From an uncultured Flavobacterium sp. (GTDB lineage Bacteria > Bacteroidota > Bacteroidia > Flavobacteriales > Flavobacteriaceae), in assembly GCF_937967675.1 (NCBI RefSeq), contig NZ_CALBSN010000102.1, forward strand, positions 1-11,734: a DNA stretch of 11,734 nt, read 5' to 3'. The position numbers and the translations under genes are program-made. The notes beneath the pieces are model-generated. The model saw nothing but the letters and a program-made list of their open reading frames with translations. It did no database searches and had not been told where the DNA came from. Below, piece by piece: positions 1 through 7,330 of this stretch; within the stretch, counting starts at the first letter, position 1, and every line of letters begins with the position of its first letter.

Positions 1-180
1 TAACAATGATTTTAGTTAAAAATTTTAAGGTTGCAAATATACAATAATTTATAAACCAAACAACTATACTTTTAAATAAAATATATCAAAATAGAATTTT
101 TAATGTTTTTTACGATTGAAATTGTAACAATATCACGAAATTGCGTCTCATATAATTATATCAAAACTAATTAATAACGT
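1..180. other. AT-rich intergenic region upstream of the M16 operon
   Basis: No coding frame of note is present. The leftward promoter at 34-63 suggests a divergent gene beyond the left edge. I could not find a convincing rightward TAnnTTTG element for the M16 operon; the closest, TACTTTTA at 67-74, has no TTG at a suitable distance. Two short perfect palindromes occur, ATTGTAACAAT (121-131) and ATATAATTATAT (150-161), but in DNA this AT-rich they may be chance. Confidence 0.5.
34..63 (-). promoter_or_regulatory. Leftward Bacteroidota-type promoter
   Basis: Read on the minus strand, TTG (63-61) is followed after 19 nt by TATATTTG (41-34), a full match to the TAnnTTTG -7 element of the primary sigma factor in Bacteroidota. 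Transcription would start near position 28 and run off the left edge, so an unseen gene is probably divergent from the M16 operon. Confidence 0.5.
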
Positions 181-1506
181 ATGAAAAAATCTTTGATGGC
201 TTTGAGTACTGCACTAATGCTTGGCGGAACTGCTTCTGCTCAAAAAGTAACATTTGAGGAATTTGATTTAGACAACGGATTACACGTTGTTCTGCACCAA
301 GATAATTCCGCTCCCGTTGTAATTACCTCTGTAATGTATCATGTAGGAGCTAAAGACGAACAACCAAACCGTACTGGTTTTGCTCATTTTTTCGAACACC
401 TTTTATTTGAGGGAACAAAAAATATTGCCCGTGGCGATTGGTTTAAGCTAGTAACCGCTAACGGTGGAAATAATAACGCAAATACAACTGATGACAGAAC
501 GTATTATTATGAAGTTTTTCCATCAAACAATTTAGAATTAGCTATATGGATGGAATCAGAAAGATTAATGCATCCTGTAATCAATCAAATTGGTGTTGAC
601 ACACAAAACGAAGTAGTTAAAGAAGAGAAAAGATTACGCGTAGATAATCAACCTTACGGTAATTTAATTAAAGCAGTTAAAGAAAACATGTTCAAAGTGC
701 ATCCATATAAATGGACAACCATTGGAGAAATGGAGCATTTAGACGCAGCTACTTTAGAAGAATTCTTAGCGTTCAACAAAAAATTCTATGTGCCAAACAA
801 TGCAGTTTTAGTAATTGCAGGTCAATTTGATAAAGCGCAAGCAAAAGAATGGGTGAAAAAATATTTCAGTTCAATTCCTAAAGGCGCACCTATAACGCGT
901 CAGAAATATGAAGAAGCACCAATAACACAGGAATTTAAAGCAACTTGGCAAGATCCAAATATTCAAATTCCAATGGTGGTAGCGTCTTACAGAACACCAT
1001 CTATGAAATCTCGTGATGCTCGAGTATTAGATATGATTTCTTCTTACCTTTCCGATGGTAAAAGTTCGAAATTATACAAGAAAATTGTAGACGACAAAAA
1101 AATGGCCTTACAAATTGGAGCTTTCAACTACAGCCAAGAAGATTACGGAATGTATTTAATCTATGGTTTACCAATGGGACAAAATACAACAGAATCTATA
1201 GTAAAAGAAATTGATGAGGAAATTGCAAAAATGCAAAACGAATTAATTTCTGAAAAAGATTTCCAAAAACTTCAAAATAAATTTGAAAGCAACTACGTAA
1301 GCAATAACGCTTCTGTTGAAGGAATAGCTGATAATTTAGCAACCTATTATATGTTATATGGCGATATCAATTTAATCAATACTGAAATCGACATTTACCG
1401 TTCTATCACAAGAGAAGAAATTAGAGACATTGCAAAAAAATATCTAAACTCAAACCAAAGAATGATTTTAGATTATGTTCCTGCTAAAGACAAAGCTCAA
1501 AACTAA
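181..1506 (+). CDS. Exported M16 family zinc peptidase, catalytic subunit
   Basis: Probable periplasmic zinc metallopeptidase of the M16 (pitrilysin/mitochondrial processing peptidase) family. A signal peptide covers residues 1-20 (MKK, hydrophobic core, likely cleavage after ASA). The inverted zinc motif HxxEH is HFFEH at residues 69-73, and the third ligand is most likely E149 in NEVVKEEKR, at the spacing usual for the family. The C-terminal half (about 190-430) is the second, structurally similar M16 lobe. It lacks the R/Y pair that marks substrate-binding partners (the equivalent stretch has KIVDDKKMALQ), which fits a division of labour with the next gene, whose start is 12 nt downstream. 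At 441 residues it has the usual length of a two-domain M16B subunit. The ATG at 181 is chosen because it directly precedes the signal peptide. Family assignment is firm; the substrate cannot be read from sequence. Confidence 0.93.
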   Translation: MKKSLMALSTALMLGGTASAQKVTFEEFDLDNGLHVVLHQDNSAPVVITSVMYHVGAKDEQPNRTGFAHFFEHLLFEGTKNIARGDWFKLVTANGGNNNANTTDDRTYYYEVFPSNNLELAIWMESERLMHPVINQIGVDTQNEVVKEEKRLRVDNQPYGNLIKAVKENMFKVHPYKWTTIGEMEHLDAATLEEFLAFNKKFYVPNNAVLVIAGQFDKAQAKEWVKKYFSSIPKGAPITRQKYEEAPITQEFKATWQDPNIQIPMVVASYRTPSMKSRDARVLDMISSYLSDGKSSKLYKKIVDDKKMALQIGAFNYSQEDYGMYLIYGLPMGQNTTESIVKEIDEEIAKMQNELISEKDFQKLQNKFESNYVSNNASVEGIADNLATYYMLYGDINLINTEIDIYRSITREEIRDIAKKYLNSNQRMILDYVPAKDKAQN

Positions 1507-1518
1507 GATTTGAAGAAT

Positions 1519-3570
1519 ATGAAAAAATTTATTTATATAGCAGTCAGTTTATTTTTAACAATAACTATGCAAGCACAAGACAGACCACAACCAAAAGCAG
1601 GACCTTCTCCAGCAATTAACATTAATAAACCACAAAGTTTTGTACTTAAGAACGGTTTGAAAGTTTTAGTTGTGGAAAATCATAAATTACCTCGTGTTTC
1701 TTTCAATCTAACATTGGACAATCCACCTTATGCTGAAGGAAATAAAAAAGGAGTTTCTGATATCTTAAGTGGAATGTTAGGTAATGGAACAGAAACTGTT
1801 ACTAAAGATGCGTACAACGAAGAAATCGACTTCTTAGGAGCGGATATCAATTTTTATGCCTCTGGAGCTTCAGCAAATGGACTTTCTAGATATTCCAAAA
1901 GAATTTTAGAATTAATGGCAGATGGTGCATTAAACCCATTATTTGACCAAAAAGAATTCGAAAAAGAAAAAGAAAAAATCATCGAAGGTTTAAAATCAGA
2001 TGAAAAAAGTGTTACCGCTATTGCTCGTAGAGTAGAAAACGTATTAACATTTGGAAAAGAGCACTACAAAGGAGAATTTACTAGTGAAGAAACTTTAAAT
2101 AATGTAACATTAGACGACGTTGTTATGAACTATAACACGTATTTCGTTCCAGCAAATGCTTATTTAGTAATTGTAGGAGATGTTAACTTTAAAGAAGTTA
2201 AAAAAGAAGTAGAAAGACTTTTTGGAACCTGGAAAAAGGCCACTGCTCCACAGTTAACTTATTCAAATCCAAAAGACGTTCAATACAGCCAAATTAACTT
2301 TATTGACGCTCCAAATGCAGTACAATCTGAAATCGCTTTAGTTAACTTGTCTAACCTAAAAATGACAGATAAAGAATATTTTTCAGTTTTATTAGCTAAC
2401 CAAATTTTAGGTGGCGGCGGAGAAGGAAGATTATTCTTAAACTTACGTGAAAAACACGGTTGGACATACGGAGCTTACTCTTCAATTGGAGCTGGAAAAT
2501 ACATCAACAAATTCCGTTCAAGTGCGTCAGTTAGAAACACAGTAACGGATAGCGCAGTTGTAGAATTTTTCAATGAGTTAAAAAGAATCAAAACAGAATT
2601 AGTTTCTGAAGAAGATTTAAGAAACGCAAAAGCAAAATATGTAGGTAACTTCGTAATGCAAATTGAAAAACCATCAACTATCGCAGGTTACGCTTTAAAC
2701 AAAGAAACACAAGGTTTACCTGAAGATTTCTATGAAAACTACATAAAAAACATCAATGCAGTTACTGCAGAAGATATCAAAAATGCAGCTAACAAATATT
2801 TCTTATCTGACTACACGAGAGTAGTTATAGTAGGAAAAGCGGCTGATGTCTTACCTGGATTAGAAGCCATGAGTAAAAGAGAAAAATTACCAATTTTCTA
2901 CTTTGACAAATATGGTAATCCAACAGAAAAGCCAGAAGTTAAAAAACCTATTCCTGCAGGCGTAACAGCTCAGACCGTATTAAACAACTACATCAATGTT
3001 ATTGGTGGAGAAAAAGCCGTTAAAAACGTAAAAACACTAGCAGTAATGTCATCAGGTACAGTTCAAGGAACTCCATTAGAATTAGTTGTAAAAACAGCTC
3101 CTAAAAAATTAGGCGTTGAAATGAAGGCTATGGGAATGGTAATGATGAAACAAGTGGTTAACGAAAAAGAAGCTTACATGGTACAACAAGGTCAAAGAAA
3201 AGATTTCAAAGACCAAGATTTGAAAGACATGCAAGATATGGCGGATAATTTTAAAGAATTAGCATTATTAACAGATAAAGATATTACTTTAACGGGTATT
3301 GAAAATATTAATGGTGCTGACGCTTATGCTATCAAAAATGGAAAATCTACTTATTTCTATGATGTAAAAACAGGATACAAAGTAGCTGAAGCTAAAGAGT
3401 TAGAGCAAGGTGGTCAAAAAATGACTCAGACTACTTACTATCAAGATTATAAAGATGTTAAAGGGTTAAAATTCCCATATAAAACCATCATGAATGTTGG
3501 TATCGAAATCGAATTAATTACTACTGAAGTTAAAATTAACGAAGGTGTAACGGATGCAGATTTCAAATAA
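1519..3570 (+). CDS. M16 peptidase-like non-catalytic partner with extra C-terminal domain
   Basis: Second gene of the M16 operon, 683 residues. I prefer the ATG at 1519 over the in-frame TTG at 1510 because it gives a clean signal peptide (MKKFIYIAVSLFLTITMQAQ). Residues about 30-455 are two M16 lobes. The zinc motif is lost: the positions of H, E and H in the first subunit are D81, S84 and G85 here. The conserved R/Y pair of substrate-binding subunits is kept in LREKHGWTYG (R310, Y317). This is the arrangement known for mitochondrial processing peptidase and bacterial two-subunit M16B enzymes, so a periplasmic heterodimer with the upstream protein is likely. Beyond the usual M16 length, residues about 480-683 form an extra domain (starting near NNYINVIGGEKAVKNV) that looks beta-rich and reminds me of LolA-like lipoprotein-sorting folds; that resemblance is tentative. 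A terminator follows at 3591. Confidence 0.88.
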   Translation: MKKFIYIAVSLFLTITMQAQDRPQPKAGPSPAININKPQSFVLKNGLKVLVVENHKLPRVSFNLTLDNPPYAEGNKKGVSDILSGMLGNGTETVTKDAYNEEIDFLGADINFYASGASANGLSRYSKRILELMADGALNPLFDQKEFEKEKEKIIEGLKSDEKSVTAIARRVENVLTFGKEHYKGEFTSEETLNNVTLDDVVMNYNTYFVPANAYLVIVGDVNFKEVKKEVERLFGTWKKATAPQLTYSNPKDVQYSQINFIDAPNAVQSEIALVNLSNLKMTDKEYFSVLLANQILGGGGEGRLFLNLREKHGWTYGAYSSIGAGKYINKFRSSASVRNTVTDSAVVEFFNELKRIKTELVSEEDLRNAKAKYVGNFVMQIEKPSTIAGYALNKETQGLPEDFYENYIKNINAVTAEDIKNAANKYFLSDYTRVVIVGKAADVLPGLEAMSKREKLPIFYFDKYGNPTEKPEVKKPIPAGVTAQTVLNNYINVIGGEKAVKNVKTLAVMSSGTVQGTPLELVVKTAPKKLGVEMKAMGMVMMKQVVNEKEAYMVQQGQRKDFKDQDLKDMQDMADNFKELALLTDKDITLTGIENINGADAYAIKNGKSTYFYDVKTGYKVAEAKELEQGGQKMTQTTYYQDYKDVKGLKFPYKTIMNVGIEIELITTEVKINEGVTDADFK

Positions 3571-3590
3571 TAAACAAAACATGAATCTGG

Positions 3591-3619
3591 AAAGCGCTCA
3601 AGAAATTGGGCGCTTTTTT
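3591..3619 (+). terminator. Rho-independent terminator of the M16 operon
   Basis: AAAGCGCTC (3591-3599) pairs with GGGCGCTTT (3608-3616) as nine pairs including one T-G, with an 8-nt loop and a T-run (3614-3619, then six more T after one A). The T-run overlaps the stop codon of the convergent transporter gene, so the two genes share almost no spacer. Confidence 0.85.
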
Positions 3620-4487
3620 ATTTTTTACTCGAAAAATAAACTCCAACTAAAACAATTAAAGCTCCTAGTAGTTGTATTGCAGAAAGTGTTTCTTCCATAA
3701 ATAAATTACCTAATATAAAAGCCACCACTGGAATAATATAAGTTACCGAAGAAGCAAAAACAGGTGACGACAATTGGATTAACTTAAAGAATAAAATATT
3801 CGAAAATCCTGTCCCAACAATACCTAAAATCGCAATAAAACCTAATGAGGTTTGCACTTTTGTTTCGTGAACCATATCAAAAAAGCCCGTAAAATACAAA
3901 ACAATCAAAGCCGGAAAAAACATAATCAAAAAGTTTCCTGTGCTTATTGTTAATGGTTTTAAATCAGATAAGTATTTTTTTATCAAATTGACATTGATAC
4001 CATAAAAAATCGAAGCAATTACAATTAAAATTGCGTAGTAATAATTTTCAGTTGTATTTTCTCCTTCACCAAATAAAACAAGCAAAGCACAACCAATAAA
4101 CCCAATAATAACTCCAAAAACCTGACTTCTTTGAACGCTCATTCCGAAAAACAGCAATCCTACTAACAAGGTATTTAAAGGAGTTAACGAATTTAAAATC
4201 GAACTGATGGAACCGTCAATTTTTGAAAGTGCAAAAGCAAACAAAAAAGCTGGAACAAAAGTACCACACAAAGCAGTTAACGCAATGTATTTCCATTTAT
4301 GCAATGGAATTTGAGGAATTTGTTTAAATCCAACAACAATCAAAAACAAAGCTGCAAAAAGAATTCGTAAACTTCCTAATTGAACCGAATTCACACCTTT
4401 TAAACCCAATTGCATTAAGATGAAGGAACTTCCCCAAACGCAACCTAAAAAACCTAATAAATACCATTTTGTCGAATTGTTTTCCAT
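3618..4487 (-). CDS. EamA/DMT-superfamily transporter
   Basis: Inner-membrane protein of 289 residues with about ten hydrophobic segments, arranged as two EamA repeats (roughly residues 9-138 and 150-286). The N-terminal CVWGSSFILMQLGLKG and the start of the second repeat (ASIFYGINVNLIKKYL) are typical of the drug/metabolite transporter superfamily, whose members export or exchange small metabolites, amino acids or drugs. The substrate cannot be inferred. Length is normal and the ATG at 4487 fits. The gene stands alone: it converges with the M16 operon and diverges from the lipoprotein gene. A weak -7-like element (GAATTTTG, minus strand 4512-4505) lies upstream but has no good TTG partner. 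Confidence 0.9.
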   Translation of the reverse strand: MENNSTKWYLLGFLGCVWGSSFILMQLGLKGVNSVQLGSLRILFAALFLIVVGFKQIPQIPLHKWKYIALTALCGTFVPAFLFAFALSKIDGSISSILNSLTPLNTLLVGLLFFGMSVQRSQVFGVIIGFIGCALLVLFGEGENTTENYYYAILIVIASIFYGINVNLIKKYLSDLKPLTISTGNFLIMFFPALIVLYFTGFFDMVHETKVQTSLGFIAILGIVGTGFSNILFFKLIQLSSPVFASSVTYIIPVVAFILGNLFMEETLSAIQLLGALIVLVGVYFSSKK

Positions 4488-4522
4488 AGCACTAAATTGT
4501 TCGTCAAAATTCAGGCTTTATT

Positions 4523-4555
4523 TTGAAAATAACACTATGAATTTTTGTAATTTTG
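4523..4555 (+). promoter_or_regulatory. Promoter of the HMA-domain lipoprotein gene
   Basis: TTG (4523-4525) is followed after 22 nt by TAATTTTG (4548-4555), a full match to TAnnTTTG. Transcription should start around 4561-4564, giving an untranslated leader of about 35 nt to the ATG at 4598. The possible earlier ATG at 4553 lies inside the -7 element and cannot be in the transcript. Confidence 0.65.
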
Positions 4556-4597
4556 CATAGTCTTTATTTAGAGACTTTTAATTTAACATTTATTGGT

Positions 4598-4966
4598 ATG
4601 AAAAATTTAAAAAATATTGGTTTAGCGCTTTTAATGACACTTTCATTAACAAGTTGCAAACAAGAAAACAAAGAAGTTGCAGTTGAAGAAACTAAAAAAG
4701 AAATTGTTTCTGAAGCGGATTTAGCCAAAATGCAAACTGCAAGTTTTACTATCGACGGAATGACTTGCGCTATGGGTTGTGCTAAAACTATTGAAAATAA
4801 ATTAGCTGAACAAGAAGGTGTTGGACAAGCAGTTGTGGATTTCGACACTAAAATTGCTACTGTAAAATTCGATGCAGAAAAACAATCATTAGAATCTCTA
4901 ACCAAAACCATTGAAGGTGTAGCTGGCGGCGATTCTTACAAAGTAACGGAGTCGAAAAAGATGTAA
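4598..4966 (+). CDS. Heavy-metal-associated (HMA) domain lipoprotein
   Basis: A 122-residue lipoprotein. Residues 1-20 are a lipoprotein signal ending in the lipobox LTSC (lipidated Cys20), followed by a short charged linker. Residues about 47-116 form an HMA/copper-chaperone-like ferredoxin fold (strand around ASFTIDGMTC, a helix, strand VVDFDTKIATVKFD). The metal loop is GMTCAMGCA, so the two cysteines (C57, C61) are spaced C-x3-C rather than the canonical C-x2-C of CopZ/Atx1 proteins. The start at 4598 is preferred over 4553 because the latter overlaps the promoter and would bury the signal peptide. It probably binds a soft metal such as copper, or delivers it at the cell envelope, but neither metal nor partner is shown. 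No efflux ATPase lies beside it; the gene has its own promoter and terminator. Confidence 0.88.
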   Translation: MKNLKNIGLALLMTLSLTSCKQENKEVAVEETKKEIVSEADLAKMQTASFTIDGMTCAMGCAKTIENKLAEQEGVGQAVVDFDTKIATVKFDAEKQSLESLTKTIEGVAGGDSYKVTESKKM

Positions 4967-4970
4967 TAAA

Positions 4971-5003
4971 AAAAAACGCCCTGATTATCTCAGGGCGTTT
5001 TTT
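4971..5003. terminator. Bidirectional terminator between the HMA lipoprotein gene and gldD
   Basis: A perfect 14-bp inverted repeat, AAAAAACGCCCTGA (4971-4984) and TCAGGGCGTTTTTT (4990-5003), encloses a 5-nt loop. A-runs and T-runs flank the GC core on both sides, so it can end transcription from either direction. It starts 4 nt after the lipoprotein stop and ends directly before the gldD stop. Confidence 0.93.
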
Positions 5004-5004
5004 A

Positions 5005-5562
5005 TTATTTCCATTCCAAAGATTCCATTATCCTACGCATATCATCTTTTAGATATTGAGCGGCTGGCAAAATAGAATCAAAATTAGGCTTTGCATAAAA
5101 ATAGACACTTCCAACGATAAAGTTTTTAGTGCTATCAGTAACGTAAAATTGGGCATTTGTTGCTGCGTTTCCTCCAACTTCGTAGAACATTCCGTAAACC
5201 CTTTTCTTGTTGTTAATAAAGGGTTGTTCTAGAATATCATCTGCTTTTACAACGTGGTCATAAGTTAGTTTTTGAGCATCGCGTAATAATTTATCAATAT
5301 CATTATTTACTGTTTTATGAGTCAAGTAAATCGTAGCTTTCATCTTTGGATAATTGATTTCGAAAGCACATGATTTATCTTTAATTAAGGCTAAATCATT
5401 TTTATCAAAAGTAAAGGAACAATTAGAATCTAATTTAGAATATTTCGCTTTTGGATATTCTAAACTTAATTGTCCTTTTGGTTTTGGTAAGGTTTCATCT
5501 CCACAAGAAATCAAACTTAAAAACAATCCCAAACAACTTAATTTTACTATATTTTGTATCAT
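5005..5562 (-). CDS. gldD: Gliding motility lipoprotein GldD
   Basis: A 185-residue envelope lipoprotein with the lipobox LISC (lipidated Cys20) and a KPKGQLSLEYPKAKY segment just after the signal, characteristic of GldD as I know the family. GldD is required for gliding in Flavobacterium johnsoniae and belongs to the Gld set tied to type IX secretion; its biochemical role is unknown. Its position directly after gldE matches the gldE-gldD arrangement of flavobacteria. The gldE stop and the gldD ATG are separated by only 2 nt, so translation is probably coupled. The protein has no recognised catalytic motif. It is the last gene of the cluster and ends at the bidirectional terminator. Identification rests on family knowledge plus synteny. 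Confidence 0.92.
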   Translation of the reverse strand: MIQNIVKLSCLGLFLSLISCGDETLPKPKGQLSLEYPKAKYSKLDSNCSFTFDKNDLALIKDKSCAFEINYPKMKATIYLTHKTVNNDIDKLLRDAQKLTYDHVVKADDILEQPFINNKKRVYGMFYEVGGNAATNAQFYVTDSTKNFIVGSVYFYAKPNFDSILPAAQYLKDDMRRIMESLEWK

Positions 5563-5564
5563 AA

Positions 5565-6857
5565 TTACAATAACGTAACTTTTATTTGTTTTATTCTTCT
5601 CTTATCTACATTTTCGATGGTAAAAATAAGATTATGGAATGTTATTTTCTGTCTTTTTTTTGGAAAATTTCCAGAAATCTCGAGTAAGAATCCGGCTAGA
5701 GTTTCAGCTTCACCTTTTTTACTTTCAAATTCGTTTTCATCTACATCTAGAATTCGATAAAAATCTTTCAAACTAATTTTACCTTCGAAAAGGAAATTTT
5801 TATCATCAATTTGGGAATAAATCAAATCTTCATCATCGAATTCGTCACTAATATCACCTACAATTTCTTCCAAAACATCTTCTAAAGAAATAATTCCAGA
5901 AGTTCCGCCATATTCGTCCACTACTACCGCTAAGTGACTTTTCATGCCTTGAAAATCTTTCAACAAATCGTCTAGTTTTTTGTTCTCAGGCACAAAGAAA
6001 GGTTGTCGTAATAATTTGGTCCAATCAAAATCTTCACTATCAATATGCGGAATCAAGTCTTTAACAAATAAGATTCCTTCAATTTGATCGATATTTTCTT
6101 TATAAACTGGAATTCGAGAATAGCCTTTTTCAACAATTTTTGGCATTACTTGATCGAAAGCTTCTTCGATATTTAAAGCAAAAACATCAATTCTTGGACT
6201 CATTACTTGACGCACCTCGGTGTTTCCAAAAGTTACAATTCCTTCTAAGATTTTTTGTTCGCCATCAGTTGTATCCGTTTGTGAGGTTAATTCTAAAGCT
6301 TGTGAAAGCTGGTCAACCGAAAAATTTCCTTTTTGCATATTGAGTTTCTTCTCGATAAAAAGAATTCCGTTTCTCATGGGAACACTAATTGGAGAGAGTA
6401 AATTATTCAAAATCGAAATTGGAATAGCTATTTTTTTTGCAAAAGTAATGTTGTTTCTATTAGCGTAAATTTTTGGCAATACTTCTCCAAAAAGTAAGAT
6501 AAAAAACGTAACCACTACAACCTCCATAACAAATCGAAGAACTGAAGAATCGATTCCGTTAAACAAACGTTCGCTAAAAGAAGAGAAAATGATTACAATA
6601 GCAATATTTACAAAATTATTAGCGACTAAAATGGTAGCTAACAATTTTTTAGGTTTTTCTAATAAACCCGAAATAAGCTTTCCACTGTTGTAATCTTTGT
6701 TTGAAATATCGTCGATATCTTTTTGAGATAAAGAAAAAAGGGCTACTTCTGAACCCGAAATAAAGGCAGAACAAGCGAGCAATATCAAAATTGCTAGTAT
6801 TCCAAAAAGGAATTCAAAATCTATCGAAGAGAGAAAACTGGCCGGGTCAGGATCCAA
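5565..6857 (-). CDS. gldE: Gliding motility-associated protein GldE (CNNM/CBS/CorC domains)
   Basis: A 430-residue membrane protein. Residues about 15-165 are a CNNM/DUF21 region with three or four membrane segments, including SGSEVALFSLSQ and the conserved FGEVLPK (123-129). Two CBS domains follow (about 215-270 and 285-335, the second with VVDEYGGTSGIISLEDVLEEIVGDI-type sequence), then a CorC/HlyC C-terminal domain (about 345-428). Related CorC/CNNM proteins act in magnesium and divalent-cation transport; in flavobacteria this member is named GldE for its link to gliding. The start appears to be TTG at 6857, giving MDPDP as I recall for flavobacterial GldE. No in-frame ATG exists between the upstream TGA and Met111, which is inside the membrane domain; ATT at 6863 is the only other option. 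It lies 15 nt after ssb and 2 nt before gldD. Confidence 0.92.
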   Translation of the reverse strand: MDPDPASFLSSIDFEFLFGILAILILLACSAFISGSEVALFSLSQKDIDDISNKDYNSGKLISGLLEKPKKLLATILVANNFVNIAIVIIFSSFSERLFNGIDSSVLRFVMEVVVVTFFILLFGEVLPKIYANRNNITFAKKIAIPISILNNLLSPISVPMRNGILFIEKKLNMQKGNFSVDQLSQALELTSQTDTTDGEQKILEGIVTFGNTEVRQVMSPRIDVFALNIEEAFDQVMPKIVEKGYSRIPVYKENIDQIEGILFVKDLIPHIDSEDFDWTKLLRQPFFVPENKKLDDLLKDFQGMKSHLAVVVDEYGGTSGIISLEDVLEEIVGDISDEFDDEDLIYSQIDDKNFLFEGKISLKDFYRILDVDENEFESKKGEAETLAGFLLEISGNFPKKRQKITFHNLIFTIENVDKRRIKQIKVTLL

Positions 6858-6872
6858 ATTAATTCAATTTAG

Positions 6873-7274
6873 TTAAACATTAAAATCGTCAGGAGCACTA
6901 CCTGTTGGTAAAGATGATTTGCTTAAATCAGTATCTTTTTTGGTAGTTAAGAATGTAAATTCGGTAACCTGAATTTCAGTAGTGTATTTTGTAGCACCAT
7001 CTTCTGCTTGCCATTGACGTGATTTTATTCTACCTTCGATGTAAATTTTATCACCTTTAGAAAGGTATTTTTCGCAAATTTCGGCTGCTTTATTTCGAAC
7101 AACAATGTTATGCCATTCTGTTGATGTAATTTTTTCCCCAGTGGTTTTGTTGATGTATACTTCGTTTGTCGCTAAAGGAAAACGTCCAATACAATTACCA
7201 CCTTCAAAGTAATGCATTTTAACTTCGTCACCTAAATGACCTATCAAAATAACCTTGTTTAATGTTCCGTTCAT
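6873..7274 (-). CDS. ssb: Single-stranded DNA-binding protein
   Basis: A 133-residue SSB with one OB fold over residues about 1-110 (MNGTLNKVILIGHLG at the N-terminus, TSTEWHNIVVRNKAAEICEKYLSKGDKIYIEGRIKSRQW in the middle, ending TTEIQVTEFTFL). It would bind single-stranded DNA as a tetramer during replication, recombination and repair. The C-terminal tail is short (about 20 residues) and ends PDDFNV, whereas bacterial SSBs usually end in an acidic stretch plus a hydrophobic pair such as DDIPF or, in this phylum, DDLPF. I found no alternative frame in the last 20 nt that restores such a tip. It lies between mutY and gldE, with its own probable promoter in the end of mutY. Confidence 0.94.
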   Translation of the reverse strand: MNGTLNKVILIGHLGDEVKMHYFEGGNCIGRFPLATNEVYINKTTGEKITSTEWHNIVVRNKAAEICEKYLSKGDKIYIEGRIKSRQWQAEDGATKYTTEIQVTEFTFLTTKKDTDLSKSSLPTGSAPDDFNV

Positions 7275-7301
7275 GGCTTATATATTTTTATTAGGGTTAA
7301 T

Positions 7302-7330
7302 CAAAAATAGTAATTTAAAGTGAATTACAA
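7302..7330 (-). promoter_or_regulatory. Internal promoter for ssb-gldE-gldD
   Basis: On the minus strand, TTG (7330-7328) lies within the mutY coding end, followed after 18 nt by TATTTTTG (7309-7302), a full TAnnTTTG match. Transcription would start about 20 nt before the ssb ATG at 7274, which would let ssb, gldE and gldD be expressed without mutY. Confidence 0.55.

Noticed and set aside
150..161. Perfect 12-bp palindrome ATATAATTATAT before the first M16 gene
   Set aside because: It is composed only of A and T in a very AT-rich region, so it is expected by chance; no matching operator or regulator gene is seen.
4553..4597. An upstream in-frame ATG that would extend the HMA lipoprotein by 15 residues
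   Set aside because: It lies inside the -7 promoter element (4548-4555) and would place 15 extra residues before a perfect lipoprotein signal peptide.
4564..4911. Minus-strand open frame of 115 codons
   Set aside because: It is antisense to the well-supported HMA lipoprotein gene and shows no recognisable domain.
6140..6468. Two plus-strand open frames inside gldE
   Set aside because: Both are antisense to a conserved multi-domain gene and have no family features.
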